From positions 372,001-436,000 of the forward strand of contig JACJWN010000003.1 of assembly GCA_020637165.1 (NCBI GenBank): a stretch of DNA of 64,000 nucleotides, read 5' to 3'. The stretch is from Mycolicibacterium sp. (lineage in GTDB: Bacteria > Actinomycetota > Actinomycetes > Mycobacteriales > Mycobacteriaceae). This document shows positions 51,329 through 60,982 of this stretch, piece by piece (the first letter of the stretch is position 1; every line of letters starts with the position of its first letter). Position numbers and translations under genes: made by a program. The notes beneath the pieces were generated by a model that was not told where the DNA came from, made no database searches, and saw nothing but the letters and a program-made list of their open reading frames with translations.

Positions 51329-51619
51329 ATGAAGGACATGCTCATGCACATGGGACGATCCCTGGCTCTTTCCGCCGCGGCGGCAGGAGCCATCGCGGCT
51401 CTGTTGAGCGCCCCCTTGGCCGCGGCCGAAGAATATGGCGGCGGCAGCGCCAACAACCCGCTGATGCCCGGCTGTGAGGTGACCGGCGGAAGTTCGGTCA
51501 CCGGCGGTCAGGACACCGACTGCGCTAGCCCGGGGAACTCCGAACTTCGTGCTACGCCGAATGACCTCGGCATCATGGGAGCCGAGGTCGATCAAGGCTT
51601 CGGGATGTGGGGCTGGTAG
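51329..51619 (+). CDS. Small secreted protein of unknown function
   Basis: 96 residues. A signal peptide (about 1-33: MKDMLMHMGRS, alanine-rich core, cleavage near LAAAEE) leaves a mature part of only about 63 residues. That part is glycine-rich, has two cysteines (PGCEVTGG and TDCASPG) that probably pair, and ends FGMWGW. I do not recognise a family. Codon use is mycobacterial and the reading frame is clean. In-frame ATGs at codons 4, 6 and 8 are possible starts; a TACGAT hexamer at 51305-51310 would suit the first. It lies between the hemophore-like gene and the SPFH gene, both of which point the other way. Confidence 0.7.
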   Translation: MKDMLMHMGRSLALSAAAAGAIAALLSAPLAAAEEYGGGSANNPLMPGCEVTGGSSVTGGQDTDCASPGNSELRATPNDLGIMGAEVDQGFGMWGW

Positions 51620-51643
51620 CGGTCACGGGCTGACGGTTCCCGT

Positions 51644-52858
51644 CTAGCGCGTCGACGGCGGCTGGACCGCCCCCACCGATGGTGAATCGGGCGGAAGAGC
51701 CGCGATCGGGTCTGCGGCTGGGGTGCTGCGTAGATGCGCGGCACCCACCGCCGGCACCGGAACCCTGGCCGCCGCCTCCGCCTTGGCCACCGCCTCGGCG
51801 ATCGCCGGGTCGCTCTGGGTCTCGAACCAGTCGGCAACCTCATCCGAGTCGTCCTCGGGCTTGGGCGCATCGGCCTCGATCGGGGAGGGTTCGAAGCGGA
51901 ACACCCCGTCGGCTCCCGGCGCCCCCAGCAGCTTGGTGAAGCCCTGCAGGGCGGTGCCGAAGTCGCTGGGAACCAGCCATACCTTGTTGGCCTCGCCCTT
52001 GGCCATCTCCGGCAGTGTCTGTAGGTATTGGTAGGCCAGCATCTCCGGGGTGGGACGCCCGGCCTTGATAGCGGCGAAGGTCTTCTCTATCGCCTTGGCC
52101 TGGCCCTGCGCCTGCAGGTATTGCGCCGCCCGCTCGCCCTGAGCCCGCAAAATGCGGGATTGCCGATCGGCCTCGGCGGCCAGGATGGCGGCCTGTTTGG
52201 CGCCCTCGGCGGCCAGAATCTGCGACTGCTTGGCACCCTCGGCCTGCTTGATCGACGCTTCGCGAGTGCCCTCGGCAGTGAGGATCATCGCCCGCTTCTC
52301 GCGGTCGGCGCGCATCTGCTTCTCCATCGAGTCCTGAATCGACGGCGGCGGGTCGATGCTGCGCAATTCCACCCGCGCCACCCGCAGGCCCCAACGGCCG
52401 GTGGCCTCGTCGAGAACACCGCGCAGTTGAGCATTGATCTGGTCACGGCTCGTCAGCGTCTGCTCAAGGGTCATCCCGCCGACGACGTTGCGCAGCGTCG
52501 TGGTGGTCAGTTGCTCCACGCCGACGATGTAGTTGCTGATCTGGTAGACGGCGGCCTGCGGATTGGTCACCTGGAAGTACACCACCGTGTCGATGTTGAC
52601 GGTGAGGTTGTCCTCGGTGATCACCGGCTGTGGAGGAAAGGACACCACCCGCTCGCGCAGGTCGACTCGGGCGCGGATGCGGTCGATGAAGGGGATCAGC
52701 AGGGTCAGCTGGCCGGACACCGTCTTGCTGTAGCGCCCGAGTCGCTCGATCACCGCGGCTTCGGCCTGCGGAATCAGGGCGACGGACTTCGCGACGACGA
52801 TGATGGCGAAGAGCACCAGCACCGCCAGAATCACCAGACTGGCGATCGCACCATCCAT
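51644..52858 (-). CDS. SPFH/Band-7 (stomatin-like) membrane protein, Rv1488-like
   Basis: 404 residues. One N-terminal membrane span (about 5-27) is followed by an SPFH domain (about 28-190) containing ERLGRYSKTVSGQLTLLIPF and NVVGGMTLEQTLTSRDQIN. A long alanine/glutamine/glutamate-rich coiled coil (about 190-260) follows with repeated AEGAKQ and AAEAD units, then a disordered Pro/Ala tail. SPFH proteins oligomerise on membranes and organise microdomains. The start has an excellent AGGAGGAT ribosome site 5-6 nt upstream. It is 25 nt behind the nfeD-like gene; this partnership is a conserved bacterial module (stomatin operon partner). The M. tuberculosis equivalents are Rv1488 and Rv1487. Confidence 0.93.
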   Translation of the reverse strand: MDGAIASLVILAVLVLFAIIVVAKSVALIPQAEAAVIERLGRYSKTVSGQLTLLIPFIDRIRARVDLRERVVSFPPQPVITEDNLTVNIDTVVYFQVTNPQAAVYQISNYIVGVEQLTTTTLRNVVGGMTLEQTLTSRDQINAQLRGVLDEATGRWGLRVARVELRSIDPPPSIQDSMEKQMRADREKRAMILTAEGTREASIKQAEGAKQSQILAAEGAKQAAILAAEADRQSRILRAQGERAAQYLQAQGQAKAIEKTFAAIKAGRPTPEMLAYQYLQTLPEMAKGEANKVWLVPSDFGTALQGFTKLLGAPGADGVFRFEPSPIEADAPKPEDDSDEVADWFETQSDPAIAEAVAKAEAAARVPVPAVGAAHLRSTPAADPIAALPPDSPSVGAVQPPSTR

Positions 52859-52883
52859 ATCGGATCCTCCTATGTGGGAGTCG

Positions 52884-53318
52884 TTAGGGGTTTCTCCAGA
52901 CCACGGCGGTGGCACCGTCGATGTGCATGACGGTTACCCGGTCGCCGGGTTCGTACACCTCGTCCTCGTTATACGGCCGGGCGGTCCAGACTTCGCCGTC
53001 CAGCTTGACCTGGCCCTGGTGGGTGCTGACCCGGTCCAGGACCAGCGCGTGCTTGCCCTCCAGCGCCTTGGCAGGCTCGGGCAGGCTCTTACCGGACACC
53101 AGCCGTCTGCGCAGCGCTGGACGTACCAGAACCAGCAGCAGAACCGAGACCACCAGAAAAACCACGCCGTCGGCCCATACCGGAAGGCCCAGCAGCCAGC
53201 TGGAACCGGCCGCCGCAAACGCCCCGCCGCTGAGCATGATCAGGAACATGTCGCCCGTCAGCGCCTCCGCCCCGGCGAGACCGAGAGCGAAGATCAGCCA
53301 GATCAGCGCCGCGGGCAT
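52884..53318 (-). CDS. NfeD-like membrane protein, partner of the SPFH protein (Rv1487-like)
   Basis: 144 residues, the same length as Rv1487. Two or three membrane spans occupy residues 4-75 ([20 protein letters not shown], then [21 protein letters not shown]). A C-terminal OB-fold domain (about 90-144) contains [20 protein letters not shown] and closes [16 protein letters not shown]. This is the short NfeD form without protease domain. The OB domain is thought to bind the SPFH partner. A TATCGT hexamer lies 6 nt before the ATG (53325-53330), so the pair is likely transcribed leaderless from here. The gene is divergent from the Rv1486c-like gene. Confidence 0.92.
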   Translation of the reverse strand: MPAALIWLIFALGLAGAEALTGDMFLIMLSGGAFAAAGSSWLLGLPVWADGVVFLVVSVLLLVLVRPALRRRLVSGKSLPEPAKALEGKHALVLDRVSTHQGQVKLDGEVWTARPYNEDEVYEPGDRVTVMHIDGATAVVWRNP

Positions 53319-53324
53319 AGTGCC

Positions 53325-53330
53325 ACGATA
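53325..53330 (-). promoter_or_regulatory. -10 element of the NfeD-SPFH operon (TATCGT)
   Basis: TATCGT on the minus strand, 6 nt before the nfeD-like ATG, matches TANNNT leaderless spacing. The opposite gene has its own candidate, TACACT at 53382-53387. Inferred from spacing. Confidence 0.45.
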
Positions 53331-53397
53331 CCCGCAGCGCCCGGGGCGCGGCGTCGGCCGACCGGAAAGGCCCGCAGCAACTACACTTCCGAGCAGT

Positions 53398-54276
53398 ATG
53401 TGGTGCCCGAGCGTCTCGTTATCGGTGTGGGCCAACGCCTGGCTGGCCGGACACGCCGCGCCCGACGACGTCCTCGACGCGCTGACGGCGTGGGCGCCGG
53501 CGCACTCGGTGATCGCCTACGACGCGGTGGCCGCCGGCCGGACCGGGCTGCCCTGGCCGGATGTCGACGCCGCCGGATCGATGTCGCTGCTGCAGACGAT
53601 GCGTACGGCCGCAGCCCGGGACGGTGACGGGTGCTGGCCGGCGCGCCCGGCGATCGGCCTCGCCCTGCCGGTTCCCGGCGACGTTCGGGGGCTGGTCGCC
53701 GGCACGCAATTCCAGGCCGACGCCCTCGAGGCAGGTGAGGCCGTCCTGGTGACCGCCGCCGACGGAACGGCGATAGGTCTGGTCCCGTACTGCGCAGACC
53801 CCGACCCCGACCCCGGCAGCCCAGACCCCGGCCGCGCCGAACCGAAGCATGCCCCACTGCCCGTGCTGTCCTGGTCCGTTTACTCTTTGCCGACCGCTCC
53901 GGTGGCCGACCAGATGGACCTCGGGGAGTCGGAGTACGCCCTGCGATCAGCGGTCCGATCGGCCGCCGAGGCACTGTCCAACCTGCACCTGACCACGGCC
54001 GCCGAGGATCCGCGGGCTCTGGTCGAGGAGGTGGTGGCCGCCGGCGGCCACCACCGCATCCCCGAACACGCACCCGCCCGGGCAGTGCGGGTGCTCTCGA
54101 CCGCGGCGCATGTCGACGCGATCATCACCGTCGGCTCGGATCTGGCGCCGTCGGGCACCCGGAGTTCCTCGGAGGCCCGCATCGCCGACGGGGCACTGCG
54201 GCCGCTTGCAGCGGTGGTCCGGTCCGCGCGCTCGGCGGCCGTCAGCGCGATCCTGCAGTCGGCCTGGAAGCGCTAG
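53398..54276 (+). CDS. Conserved mycobacterial protein of unknown function, Rv1486c-like
   Basis: 292 residues, close to the 288 of Rv1486c. No signal peptide or membrane span; the composition is acidic and alanine-rich, and the start [29 protein letters not shown] is followed by a glycine/proline/aspartate-rich linker near residue 140 ([12 protein letters not shown]). I recognise no catalytic motif. Codon use and position make it a real gene. The ATG follows a TACACT hexamer by 10 nt; the frame is open far upstream but that stretch is antisense to nfeD and not family-like. Its last 35 nt overlap the 3' end of the ferrochelatase gene on the other strand. Confidence 0.8.
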   Translation: MWCPSVSLSVWANAWLAGHAAPDDVLDALTAWAPAHSVIAYDAVAAGRTGLPWPDVDAAGSMSLLQTMRTAAARDGDGCWPARPAIGLALPVPGDVRGLVAGTQFQADALEAGEAVLVTAADGTAIGLVPYCADPDPDPGSPDPGRAEPKHAPLPVLSWSVYSLPTAPVADQMDLGESEYALRSAVRSAAEALSNLHLTTAAEDPRALVEEVVAAGGHHRIPEHAPARAVRVLSTAAHVDAIITVGSDLAPSGTRSSSEARIADGALRPLAAVVRSARSAAVSAILQSAWKR

Positions 54277-55312
54277 CCGCCGCGGCCGCGGTGGCCACGC
54301 ACTCCGCGGTGCAGTACCGGCCGTTGAAACTGGATCCTTGAACGGGAACCGGTTGCCCGCCGGGCACTCTGGCCGGTTCCCGGCCCTCCCGCATCTCGTC
54401 GGCCAGGTCCAGGGCGAGGCGGGCGAAGCGCGGCTGGGAGTTGGGTGTCGTGGCCCGGGCCAGGGCCACGCCGAGTTCCGCGGCCTGCTCGGCCAGTTCG
54501 CTGTCGAGGTCCCAGATCACCTCGATGTGGTCGGCCACGAATCCGACCGGGCACACGATCACCGCGGTCGTTCCGGACTCGGCCAGCACCGAGAGGTGAT
54601 CCCCCACATCGGGTTCCAGCCACGGGACCTGCGGGGGCCCGGACCGGGATTGCCACACCACGTCGTAATCGGTGTAGCCGGCGGCCGCGGCAACCAGGCT
54701 GGACGTGTGCCGGACTTGACGCTCGTAAAGATTTGGCCCGCAACGGTTCTCCGCGCGCAACGGGATCGAGTGCGCGGTGAAGACCAGCCGGGCCTGCCCG
54801 CGCAGCGACTCGGGCAGGGTTGCCGCCGCCTCGGCCACGGCGTCGGCGAACATCTCGACCAGCAGCGGATGGTCGAAGTACTGCCGGAGTTTGACCAGCT
54901 CGGGAGCACCCTCTCCGACGGACCCCCGGGCCCGGGTGATGTCCTCCTGGTACTGCGCGCAGCCGGAGTAACCGCCCCACGCAGAGGTGCTGAACACCGC
55001 GGCCCGGGTGACCCCATCGGTCTTCATCTGCGCGACGGTGTCCTCCACGAACGGTGCGGAGTTGCGGTTTCCGAAGTAGACCGGCAGGTCCTCGCCCCGC
55101 GCGGCCAGTTCGGCACGGATCTGGTCGATCAGCGCGCGGTTGATTCCATTGATCGGGGAAACCCCGTCGAAGTGGTAGTAGTGCTCGGCCACCGACTCGA
55201 GGCGCTCGCGTGGTATGCCCCGGCCCCGGGTGACGTTCTCCAGGAAGGGCATGACCTCCTCGGGCCCCTCCGGGCCACCGAACGACAGCAGCAGCAGCGC
55301 GTCGAACTCCAT
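54242..55312 (-). CDS. hemH: Ferrochelatase HemH (HemZ; coproporphyrin-type of actinobacteria)
   Basis: 356 residues. The enzyme inserts ferrous iron into the porphyrin; in actinobacteria the substrate is coproporphyrin III. Family landmarks: [15 protein letters not shown] at the start, [37 protein letters not shown] and [18 protein letters not shown], which holds the metal-handling Glu and Asp. Cysteines at 118 and in the C-terminal CTAEC (C334, C338) fit the [2Fe-2S] cluster known for the M. tuberculosis enzyme, although I see only two tail cysteines. The ATG is 2 nt after the inhA stop, so fabG1-inhA-hemH is one operon. It overlaps the Rv1486c-like gene at the 3' end. Confidence 0.95.
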   Translation of the reverse strand: MEFDALLLLSFGGPEGPEEVMPFLENVTRGRGIPRERLESVAEHYYHFDGVSPINGINRALIDQIRAELAARGEDLPVYFGNRNSAPFVEDTVAQMKTDGVTRAAVFSTSAWGGYSGCAQYQEDITRARGSVGEGAPELVKLRQYFDHPLLVEMFADAVAEAAATLPESLRGQARLVFTAHSIPLRAENRCGPNLYERQVRHTSSLVAAAAGYTDYDVVWQSRSGPPQVPWLEPDVGDHLSVLAESGTTAVIVCPVGFVADHIEVIWDLDSELAEQAAELGVALARATTPNSQPRFARLALDLADEMREGREPARVPGGQPVPVQGSSFNGRYCTAECVATAAAAASASRPTAGSR

Positions 55313-55314
55313 GG

Positions 55315-56124
55315 CTACAGCAGCTGAGTGCTGGCGCCGCCGTCGGCGTAGATCACCGTTCCGGTGGTCGCCGGCAGCCAGTCCGACACCAACGCGCACA
55401 CGGTCTTGGCGACTGCGGTGGGATCCTTCATGTCCCAGCCGAGCGGCGCCCGCTGGTCCCAGCCCTCTTCCAGCATGGCCATCTCGTCCTTGAACTGGTC
55501 GCCGAGGGCACCGCCCATGATCGCACTCATGGCCAGCGTCCGGATCGGTCCCGCCGCAACGAGATTGGACCGCACCCCCACCTTGCCGGCCTCGCGGGCG
55601 ACGAATCGGTTCACCGATTCCAACGCGCTCTTGGCCACCGTCATCCAGTTGTAGGCGGGCATGGCGCGGGTCGGGTCGAAGTCCATGCCGACGATGCCGC
55701 CGCCCGGGTTCATGATCGGAAGCACCGCCTTGGCCAGCGACGCGTAGGAGAAGGCCGAGATGTGGATGCCCTTCGCGACATCCTCGAACGGGGCGTCGAA
55801 GAAGGGGTTGATCCCCATCCCGCTGGGCGGCATGTAGCCGATGGAGTGGACTACGCCGTCGAGCCTGTTGCCCTCGCCGATCGCCTCAGCGATCCGGTCG
55901 GCCAGGGTGTCGAGGTGCTCGGAGTTCTGGACGTCGAGCTCCAGCAGCGGAGCCGGCTGCGGCAGCCGGGCGATGATGCGGGCGATCAGCTTCATCCGGT
56001 CATAGCCGGTGCAGACGACCTCCGCGCCGGCTTCCTGCGCCACCCGGGCGATGTGGAAAGCGATCGAGGAGTCGGTGATGATCCCCGTGACGAGGATGCG
56101 CTTGCCGTCGAGAAAGCCTGCCAT
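55315..56124 (-). CDS. inhA: NADH-dependent enoyl-ACP reductase InhA
   Basis: 269 residues, exactly the M. tuberculosis length. InhA is the last reductase of the FAS-II cycle that builds mycolic acid chains and is the target of isoniazid and ethionamide. The sequence opens [20 protein letters not shown], with the NADH site, and the catalytic Tyr158 and Lys165 are in [12 protein letters not shown]. Residues changed in isoniazid-resistant tuberculosis strains are wild type here: I16, I21 and S94 (in [10 protein letters not shown]). Position 97 is Tyr where M. tuberculosis has Phe. It lies 41 nt after fabG1 and 2 nt before hemH. Confidence 0.98.
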   Translation of the reverse strand: MAGFLDGKRILVTGIITDSSIAFHIARVAQEAGAEVVCTGYDRMKLIARIIARLPQPAPLLELDVQNSEHLDTLADRIAEAIGEGNRLDGVVHSIGYMPPSGMGINPFFDAPFEDVAKGIHISAFSYASLAKAVLPIMNPGGGIVGMDFDPTRAMPAYNWMTVAKSALESVNRFVAREAGKVGVRSNLVAAGPIRTLAMSAIMGGALGDQFKDEMAMLEEGWDQRAPLGWDMKDPTAVAKTVCALVSDWLPATTGTVIYADGGASTQLL

Positions 56125-56165
56125 GGAAGTCCTTTCGTCCTTTGCGGGTCGTCTGTCGCGGGCCG

Positions 56166-56948
<783 letters not shown>

Positions 56949-57007
56949 TCACGGCCACCAGCCCGAAATCAGGCGCGCGGTGACGTATCGGACTCCGCGG
57001 GTCGCCG

Positions 57008-58015
57008 TCAGCCGGGCAGCCGGCGGTTGATCAGCAGCGCACCCAATGCGGCCAGAGCCAGTAGCAGCGATCCCAGCCGCAACCAGCCGGCGCTGGCGTC
57101 GCCCTTGGTGGTCTCGTAGCCGATCTGGTCCTGCAGCGAGGTGAAGACCTCCTTGAGCTGTTCCAGGCTCGAGGCGGAGTAGTGGTTTCCGTCGGAGAGT
57201 TCAGCGATCTTCTTGAGCATGTCCACGTCGACCGGAACGGGCTGGCGCTGATCGTTGATCTCGACGTAGCCGTAGGGGGTGCCGAAGGACACCGTCGAGA
57301 TCGGCACGCCCTGGTCCTTGGCGGTCCGGGCCGCGGTGAAGGCGCCCTTGGGGTTGTCCGGGTTGGACGGCACCGTCTCCTTGCCGTCGGACATCAGCAC
57401 GATCCGGGCCGGCGGCGGCCCGTCACCGCCGCCGATGACGGCGCCGACCGTGGCGATGGCCTGCAGCGCGGTGAAGATCGCCTCGCCGGTGGCGGTGCGG
57501 TCGGCCAGTTGCAGCTTGCCGAGGGCCGCCTTGGTGGCCTCCCGGTTGGTGGTCGGCGACACCAACACCGTGGCGGTGCCGGCATAGGCGATCAGGCCCA
57601 GGTTGATACCGGGGGTGAGCTGGTCGGCGAACTGGGCGGCGGCCTCCTCAGCCGCTACCAGACGGCTCGGCTCGACGTCGGTGGCCCGCATGGACTGGGA
57701 GACGTCGATGACGAGCATGACCACCGCTCGATTGCGGGGTATCCGCACGTCGTTTTGCGGACCCGCCATCGCGATGGTCAGCAGAACCAGCGAACTCACC
57801 AGCAGAATCGCCGGCAGGTGCCGCCAACGGCTGGGGCGCTGCGGGGCCACGCTCTCCAGCAGTTCCATGTTCGCGAACCGCAGGATTCGCTTCTGCCTGG
57901 CCACCTGGACCACGACGTAGAGCGCTACCAGGCCCGCGACGACGAGCAGGAACAGGAGGAACCACGGATGGGCGAAGTTGGTCAGCGACATCGGCCCGAG
58001 CAACGGCAACGTCAT
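57008..58015 (-). CDS. Membrane protein with VWA (MIDAS) domain, Rv1481-like
   Basis: 335 residues, identical in length to Rv1481. Two membrane spans near the N terminus (about 15-38 and 65-85) flank a short loop, then a von Willebrand A domain (about 95-290) with an intact metal-ion-dependent adhesion site: DVSQSM, a Thr in RTATGE and a later Asp in LMSDGKE. A final membrane span (about 310-328) leaves a short tail. BatA-type VWA proteins work with a MoxR AAA+ ATPase and a DUF58 protein in envelope maintenance and stress response. It is the third gene of moxR1-DUF58-VWA, 13 nt after the DUF58 gene. Confidence 0.92.
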   Translation of the reverse strand: MTLPLLGPMSLTNFAHPWFLLFLLVVAGLVALYVVVQVARQKRILRFANMELLESVAPQRPSRWRHLPAILLVSSLVLLTIAMAGPQNDVRIPRNRAVVMLVIDVSQSMRATDVEPSRLVAAEEAAAQFADQLTPGINLGLIAYAGTATVLVSPTTNREATKAALGKLQLADRTATGEAIFTALQAIATVGAVIGGGDGPPPARIVLMSDGKETVPSNPDNPKGAFTAARTAKDQGVPISTVSFGTPYGYVEINDQRQPVPVDVDMLKKIAELSDGNHYSASSLEQLKEVFTSLQDQIGYETTKGDASAGWLRLGSLLLALAALGALLINRRLPG

Positions 58016-58028
58016 CGCGGCTCCCCGA

Positions 58029-59012
58029 TCACTGGACGCCTGCCATGGCGCCGCGCCGGCGGGAGGCCACGAACCGGACGATGTCGGCGATCCAGTCGCG
58101 GTCGGTGCGCAAGGTCATCAGCGGCGCCCCGCACCGGCGCAGGGTGCGGGCGACCTCTTCGCGATGAGCGGCGGCCGCCCGGGCGAAATCGTCGCGGAGT
58201 TGTTCGTCGATGGTGAACTCTCGGGTGACCCCGGACTCGGTGTCCTGGAGGATGACGTCGCCGACGTCCGGCAGTTCGACGTCTCGTGGGTCGAGCACCT
58301 CGATGCCGAGCACCTCGTGGCGGGCGGCGATGGCCCGCAGCGGCCGGAACCAGTCGATCGGGCCGAGGAAATCGCTGATGATGACGGCCATACCGCGGCG
58401 CCGCTCCGGACGGCGCAGGGCGTCGATGGCGGCACCGAGATCACCGCGCACCCCCAGGGGGGCCCGCGGCGCGGTGGCGATGGCACGCAGCAGCGACTGC
58501 TCATGCTGGCGGCCGCCCCGGGCCGGGATCCGGATGATGTCCTGGCCGTTGGCGATCAACGCGCCGATCCGGTTGCCGCCGCCGCTGTTGAGGTAGGTGA
58601 TCGCCGCGGCCGCCCCGACGGCGAGGTCCCGCTTCTCGCACCCGGCGGTGCCGAAATCGAGACTGGCCGAGACGTCGACCACCAGCCAGGTCTCCAGTTC
58701 GCGGTCGGCGATCATCTGCCGCACGTGCGGATGGGTGGTGCGGGCGGTGACCGACCAGTCCATCCGGCGCACGTCGTCACCGGGCTGGTAGGGGCGCGAC
58801 TCCCCCGGCTCTGAACCGGGACCAGGGATCAGACCGAGATGATTGCCGTGCAGGACCCCGTCGAGTTTGCGCTTGACCGTCAGTTCGAGCGTGCGCAGGG
58901 CGGCGGACAGCTTGGCGTCGCCGATCTCACCCCGCTGGAAGGAGGGCGGGTGGATCGGCTGCGGGTTCGGCTGGGACCCGGCCGCCTCACCGGCGGGAGT
59001 TGGCCCGCTCAC
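58029..59012 (-). CDS. DUF58-domain protein, Rv1480-like
   Basis: 327 residues. The DUF58 signature is seen as [20 protein letters not shown] followed by a VWA-like fold with [10 protein letters not shown] (about 130), [15 protein letters not shown] and [15 protein letters not shown]. No membrane span is evident, so it is probably a cytosolic linker between MoxR1 and the membrane VWA protein. The start is GTG and overlaps the moxR1 stop as GTGA. The partner role is inferred from conserved operon organisation. Confidence 0.9.
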   Translation of the reverse strand: MSGPTPAGEAAGSQPNPQPIHPPSFQRGEIGDAKLSAALRTLELTVKRKLDGVLHGNHLGLIPGPGSEPGESRPYQPGDDVRRMDWSVTARTTHPHVRQMIADRELETWLVVDVSASLDFGTAGCEKRDLAVGAAAAITYLNSGGGNRIGALIANGQDIIRIPARGGRQHEQSLLRAIATAPRAPLGVRGDLGAAIDALRRPERRRGMAVIISDFLGPIDWFRPLRAIAARHEVLGIEVLDPRDVELPDVGDVILQDTESGVTREFTIDEQLRDDFARAAAAHREEVARTLRRCGAPLMTLRTDRDWIADIVRFVASRRRGAMAGVQ

Positions 59013-60121
59013 CGAGCGCTGGCGCCGGCCACCGGCGCGCCGGCAGGCCCGCCCGGCGCCGCCGCACCGGCGGGAGGCCCTGCGGGCGGCACCGAATGGC
59101 CCTGCTGGGGCACCGCGTTGACCTGGGGCAGCGCAACGGTCTGCAGGATGCGGCCGATCACGGTGTCCGGTTTGACGTCATCGGCCAACGCGTCGTAGGT
59201 GAGCACCAACCGATGCCGCAGCACGTCGGGAATCACCTCGATGACGTCCTGCGGAACGACGTAATCGCGGCCCCGCACCAGGGCCAGCGCCCGGGCCGCG
59301 CCGATGATGCCCAGTGAGGCGCGGGGCGAGGCGCCAAAAGCGATCCAGGACTTGACGTCGGGCATGCCGAACTGCTCCGGACGACGGGTAGCCGTCACCA
59401 CCCGCACGACGTAGTCGACCAGCGCGTGGTGCACGAAGTTGTTGGCTGCGACGCCTTGCAGGCGCAGCAGGTCACCGGTCTCGAGCACCTGCTTGGGCTC
59501 CGGCGGGGTCACACCCATCCGGTAGATGATTTCGCGCTCCTCCTCCGGCGAGGGGTAGTCGACGTTGATCTTGAACAGGAAGCGGTCGCGCTGCGCTTCC
59601 GGCAGCGGGTAGACGCCCTCGTTCTCGATCGGGTTCTGGGTCGCCATCACCAGGAACGGCTTGGGCAGCGGGTAGGTCTTGCCGCCGATCGAGATCTTGC
59701 GCTCGGCCATCACCTCGAGAAGCGCCGACTGGACCTTGGCCGGGGCGCGGTTGATCTCGTCGGCGAGCAGGAAGTTCACCACGACCGGACCGAGTTCGAT
59801 GTCGAACTCCTCGCGGCCCTGGCGATAGATCCGGGTGCCGATGATGTCGGTGGGCACCAGGTCGGGGGTGAACTGGATGCGGGCGAAGGTACCGCCCACC
59901 ACTCGGGCGAACGTCTCGACGGCCAGTGTCTTGGCCACCCCGGGCACACCTTCGAGCAGCACGTGACCTTTGGCGAGCAGGCCGACCAGGATCCGCTCGA
60001 CGAGCTGGTCCTGACCGACGATGATGCGCTTGACCTCGAAGATCGCCCGCTCCAGGGTGTGCACATCAGCGGCCAGGCCATTACCGCCGGGGCCCGCGGG
60101 CGACCCGCCTGGTGACGTCAT
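59009..60121 (-). CDS. moxR1: MoxR-family AAA+ ATPase MoxR1
   Basis: 370 residues. AAA+ ATPase with chaperone-like roles. Walker A is EGVPGVAKTLAVE (GxxGxxKT), Walker B FLLADEINRAPAKVQ, sensor 1 ATQNPIENEGVYPLPEAQ, and the family-specific DRFLFKINVDYP follows. The last 35 residues are Pro/Ala/Gly-rich and probably disordered. The ATG has GGAGG 6 nt upstream; a TTG one codon earlier is possible. First gene of moxR1-DUF58-VWA. Behind ripA-ripB in the same direction, with 157 nt of non-coding sequence between. Confidence 0.95.
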   Translation of the reverse strand: MTSPGGSPAGPGGNGLAADVHTLERAIFEVKRIIVGQDQLVERILVGLLAKGHVLLEGVPGVAKTLAVETFARVVGGTFARIQFTPDLVPTDIIGTRIYRQGREEFDIELGPVVVNFLLADEINRAPAKVQSALLEVMAERKISIGGKTYPLPKPFLVMATQNPIENEGVYPLPEAQRDRFLFKINVDYPSPEEEREIIYRMGVTPPEPKQVLETGDLLRLQGVAANNFVHHALVDYVVRVVTATRRPEQFGMPDVKSWIAFGASPRASLGIIGAARALALVRGRDYVVPQDVIEVIPDVLRHRLVLTYDALADDVKPDTVIGRILQTVALPQVNAVPQQGHSVPPAGPPAGAAAPGGPAGAPVAGASAR

Positions 60122-60278
60122 CAAGTTCCTCCACAGCTGTCAGGTGATGGTCGGGGCAGCCTCGCGCCCCGCAGACAACTATTCCAGGCGTTTCGGAATC
60201 CGTCGATGTGGGTAGTTCGCTGGCGCGTCGGAGTTCCGCGCCGCCGCGCCGCGGGCGCTGCGGGGCTGACGCCTCGGC

Positions 60279-60968
60279 TCAGGTCTCGATGATGCGGGTG
60301 ACGTACGGGGTCATCCCCGCGGTGCGCACCGGGCTGACAGTGACCTGACCGGCCGCTGACGACGCCTCCAGCATCTGCCCGTTGCCCAGATAGAGGGCGA
60401 CGTGCTGGCTGCCCCCCGGACCCCAGAAGATGAGGTCGCCGCGCTTGGCCTGCGAGGGGTGCACCTGCCTGCCGGCGGTGTACTGGTCACCGGAGTACTT
60501 CGGAATCTGCACCCCGACACCGGCGAAGGCGTACCGGGTGAACCCGGAGCAGTCGTAGCCGATTTTGCCGGCGTCCTGATCCACGCCCTCGCTGGGGCCG
60601 TTGATCGCACCGCCGCCCCAGGAGTAGGGCACACCCCGCTGGGAGGCTCCGCGACGGATGACGTACTCGATGGCCTGCGGGCCGCGCACCCGGCCGCCCG
60701 GCAGCGCGGAGGAACCGCCCCCGCCGATGCCGAGACCGGAGAGGAACTTACGGCCGAGGTCCATCGTCGCCTGCGCGGCCTGCTGGGTGAAGGCCAGCGA
60801 TGCCTGCGCCACCGCCACCGGGTCACCCGGGGCCCCGGCGCTGAGAATCTTGGGCAGAGTGGGGTCCCACTCGTCGGCGTGTGCCGGCGAGGCGAACCCG
60901 AGCGACAGCGCCAGCGAGATCAGAACGGATCCGACCGCTTGGAGGCTGCGGGACAGCTTGCGGGACAT
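60279..60968 (-). CDS. ripB: NlpC/P60 peptidoglycan endopeptidase RipB
   Basis: 229 residues. A signal peptide (about 1-31: MSRKLSRSLQAVG, ending SPAHAD) sends it outside the cytoplasmic membrane. The NlpC/P60 domain (about 100-229) has the catalytic Cys in GYDCSGFTRYAF, His in GGSQHVALYLG and a polar third residue just after (GNGQMLEAS). It cuts between D-Glu and meso-DAP in peptide stems. A short variable stretch before the domain (LGIGGGGSS) lacks RipA's long N-terminal helical region. The GC-rich 14-nt spacer after ripA indicates co-transcription, as in M. tuberculosis Rv1477-Rv1478. Confidence 0.96.
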   Translation of the reverse strand: MSRKLSRSLQAVGSVLISLALSLGFASPAHADEWDPTLPKILSAGAPGDPVAVAQASLAFTQQAAQATMDLGRKFLSGLGIGGGGSSALPGGRVRGPQAIEYVIRRGASQRGVPYSWGGGAINGPSEGVDQDAGKIGYDCSGFTRYAFAGVGVQIPKYSGDQYTAGRQVHPSQAKRGDLIFWGPGGSQHVALYLGNGQMLEASSAAGQVTVSPVRTAGMTPYVTRIIET

Positions 60969-60982
60969 GGGCGTCTACCTCG

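Noticed and set aside
51620-51643. ACGGG/CCCGT inverted repeat between the small secreted gene and the SPFH gene as a terminator
   Set aside because: The stem is only 5 bp with a long loop and no U-tract; too weak to call.
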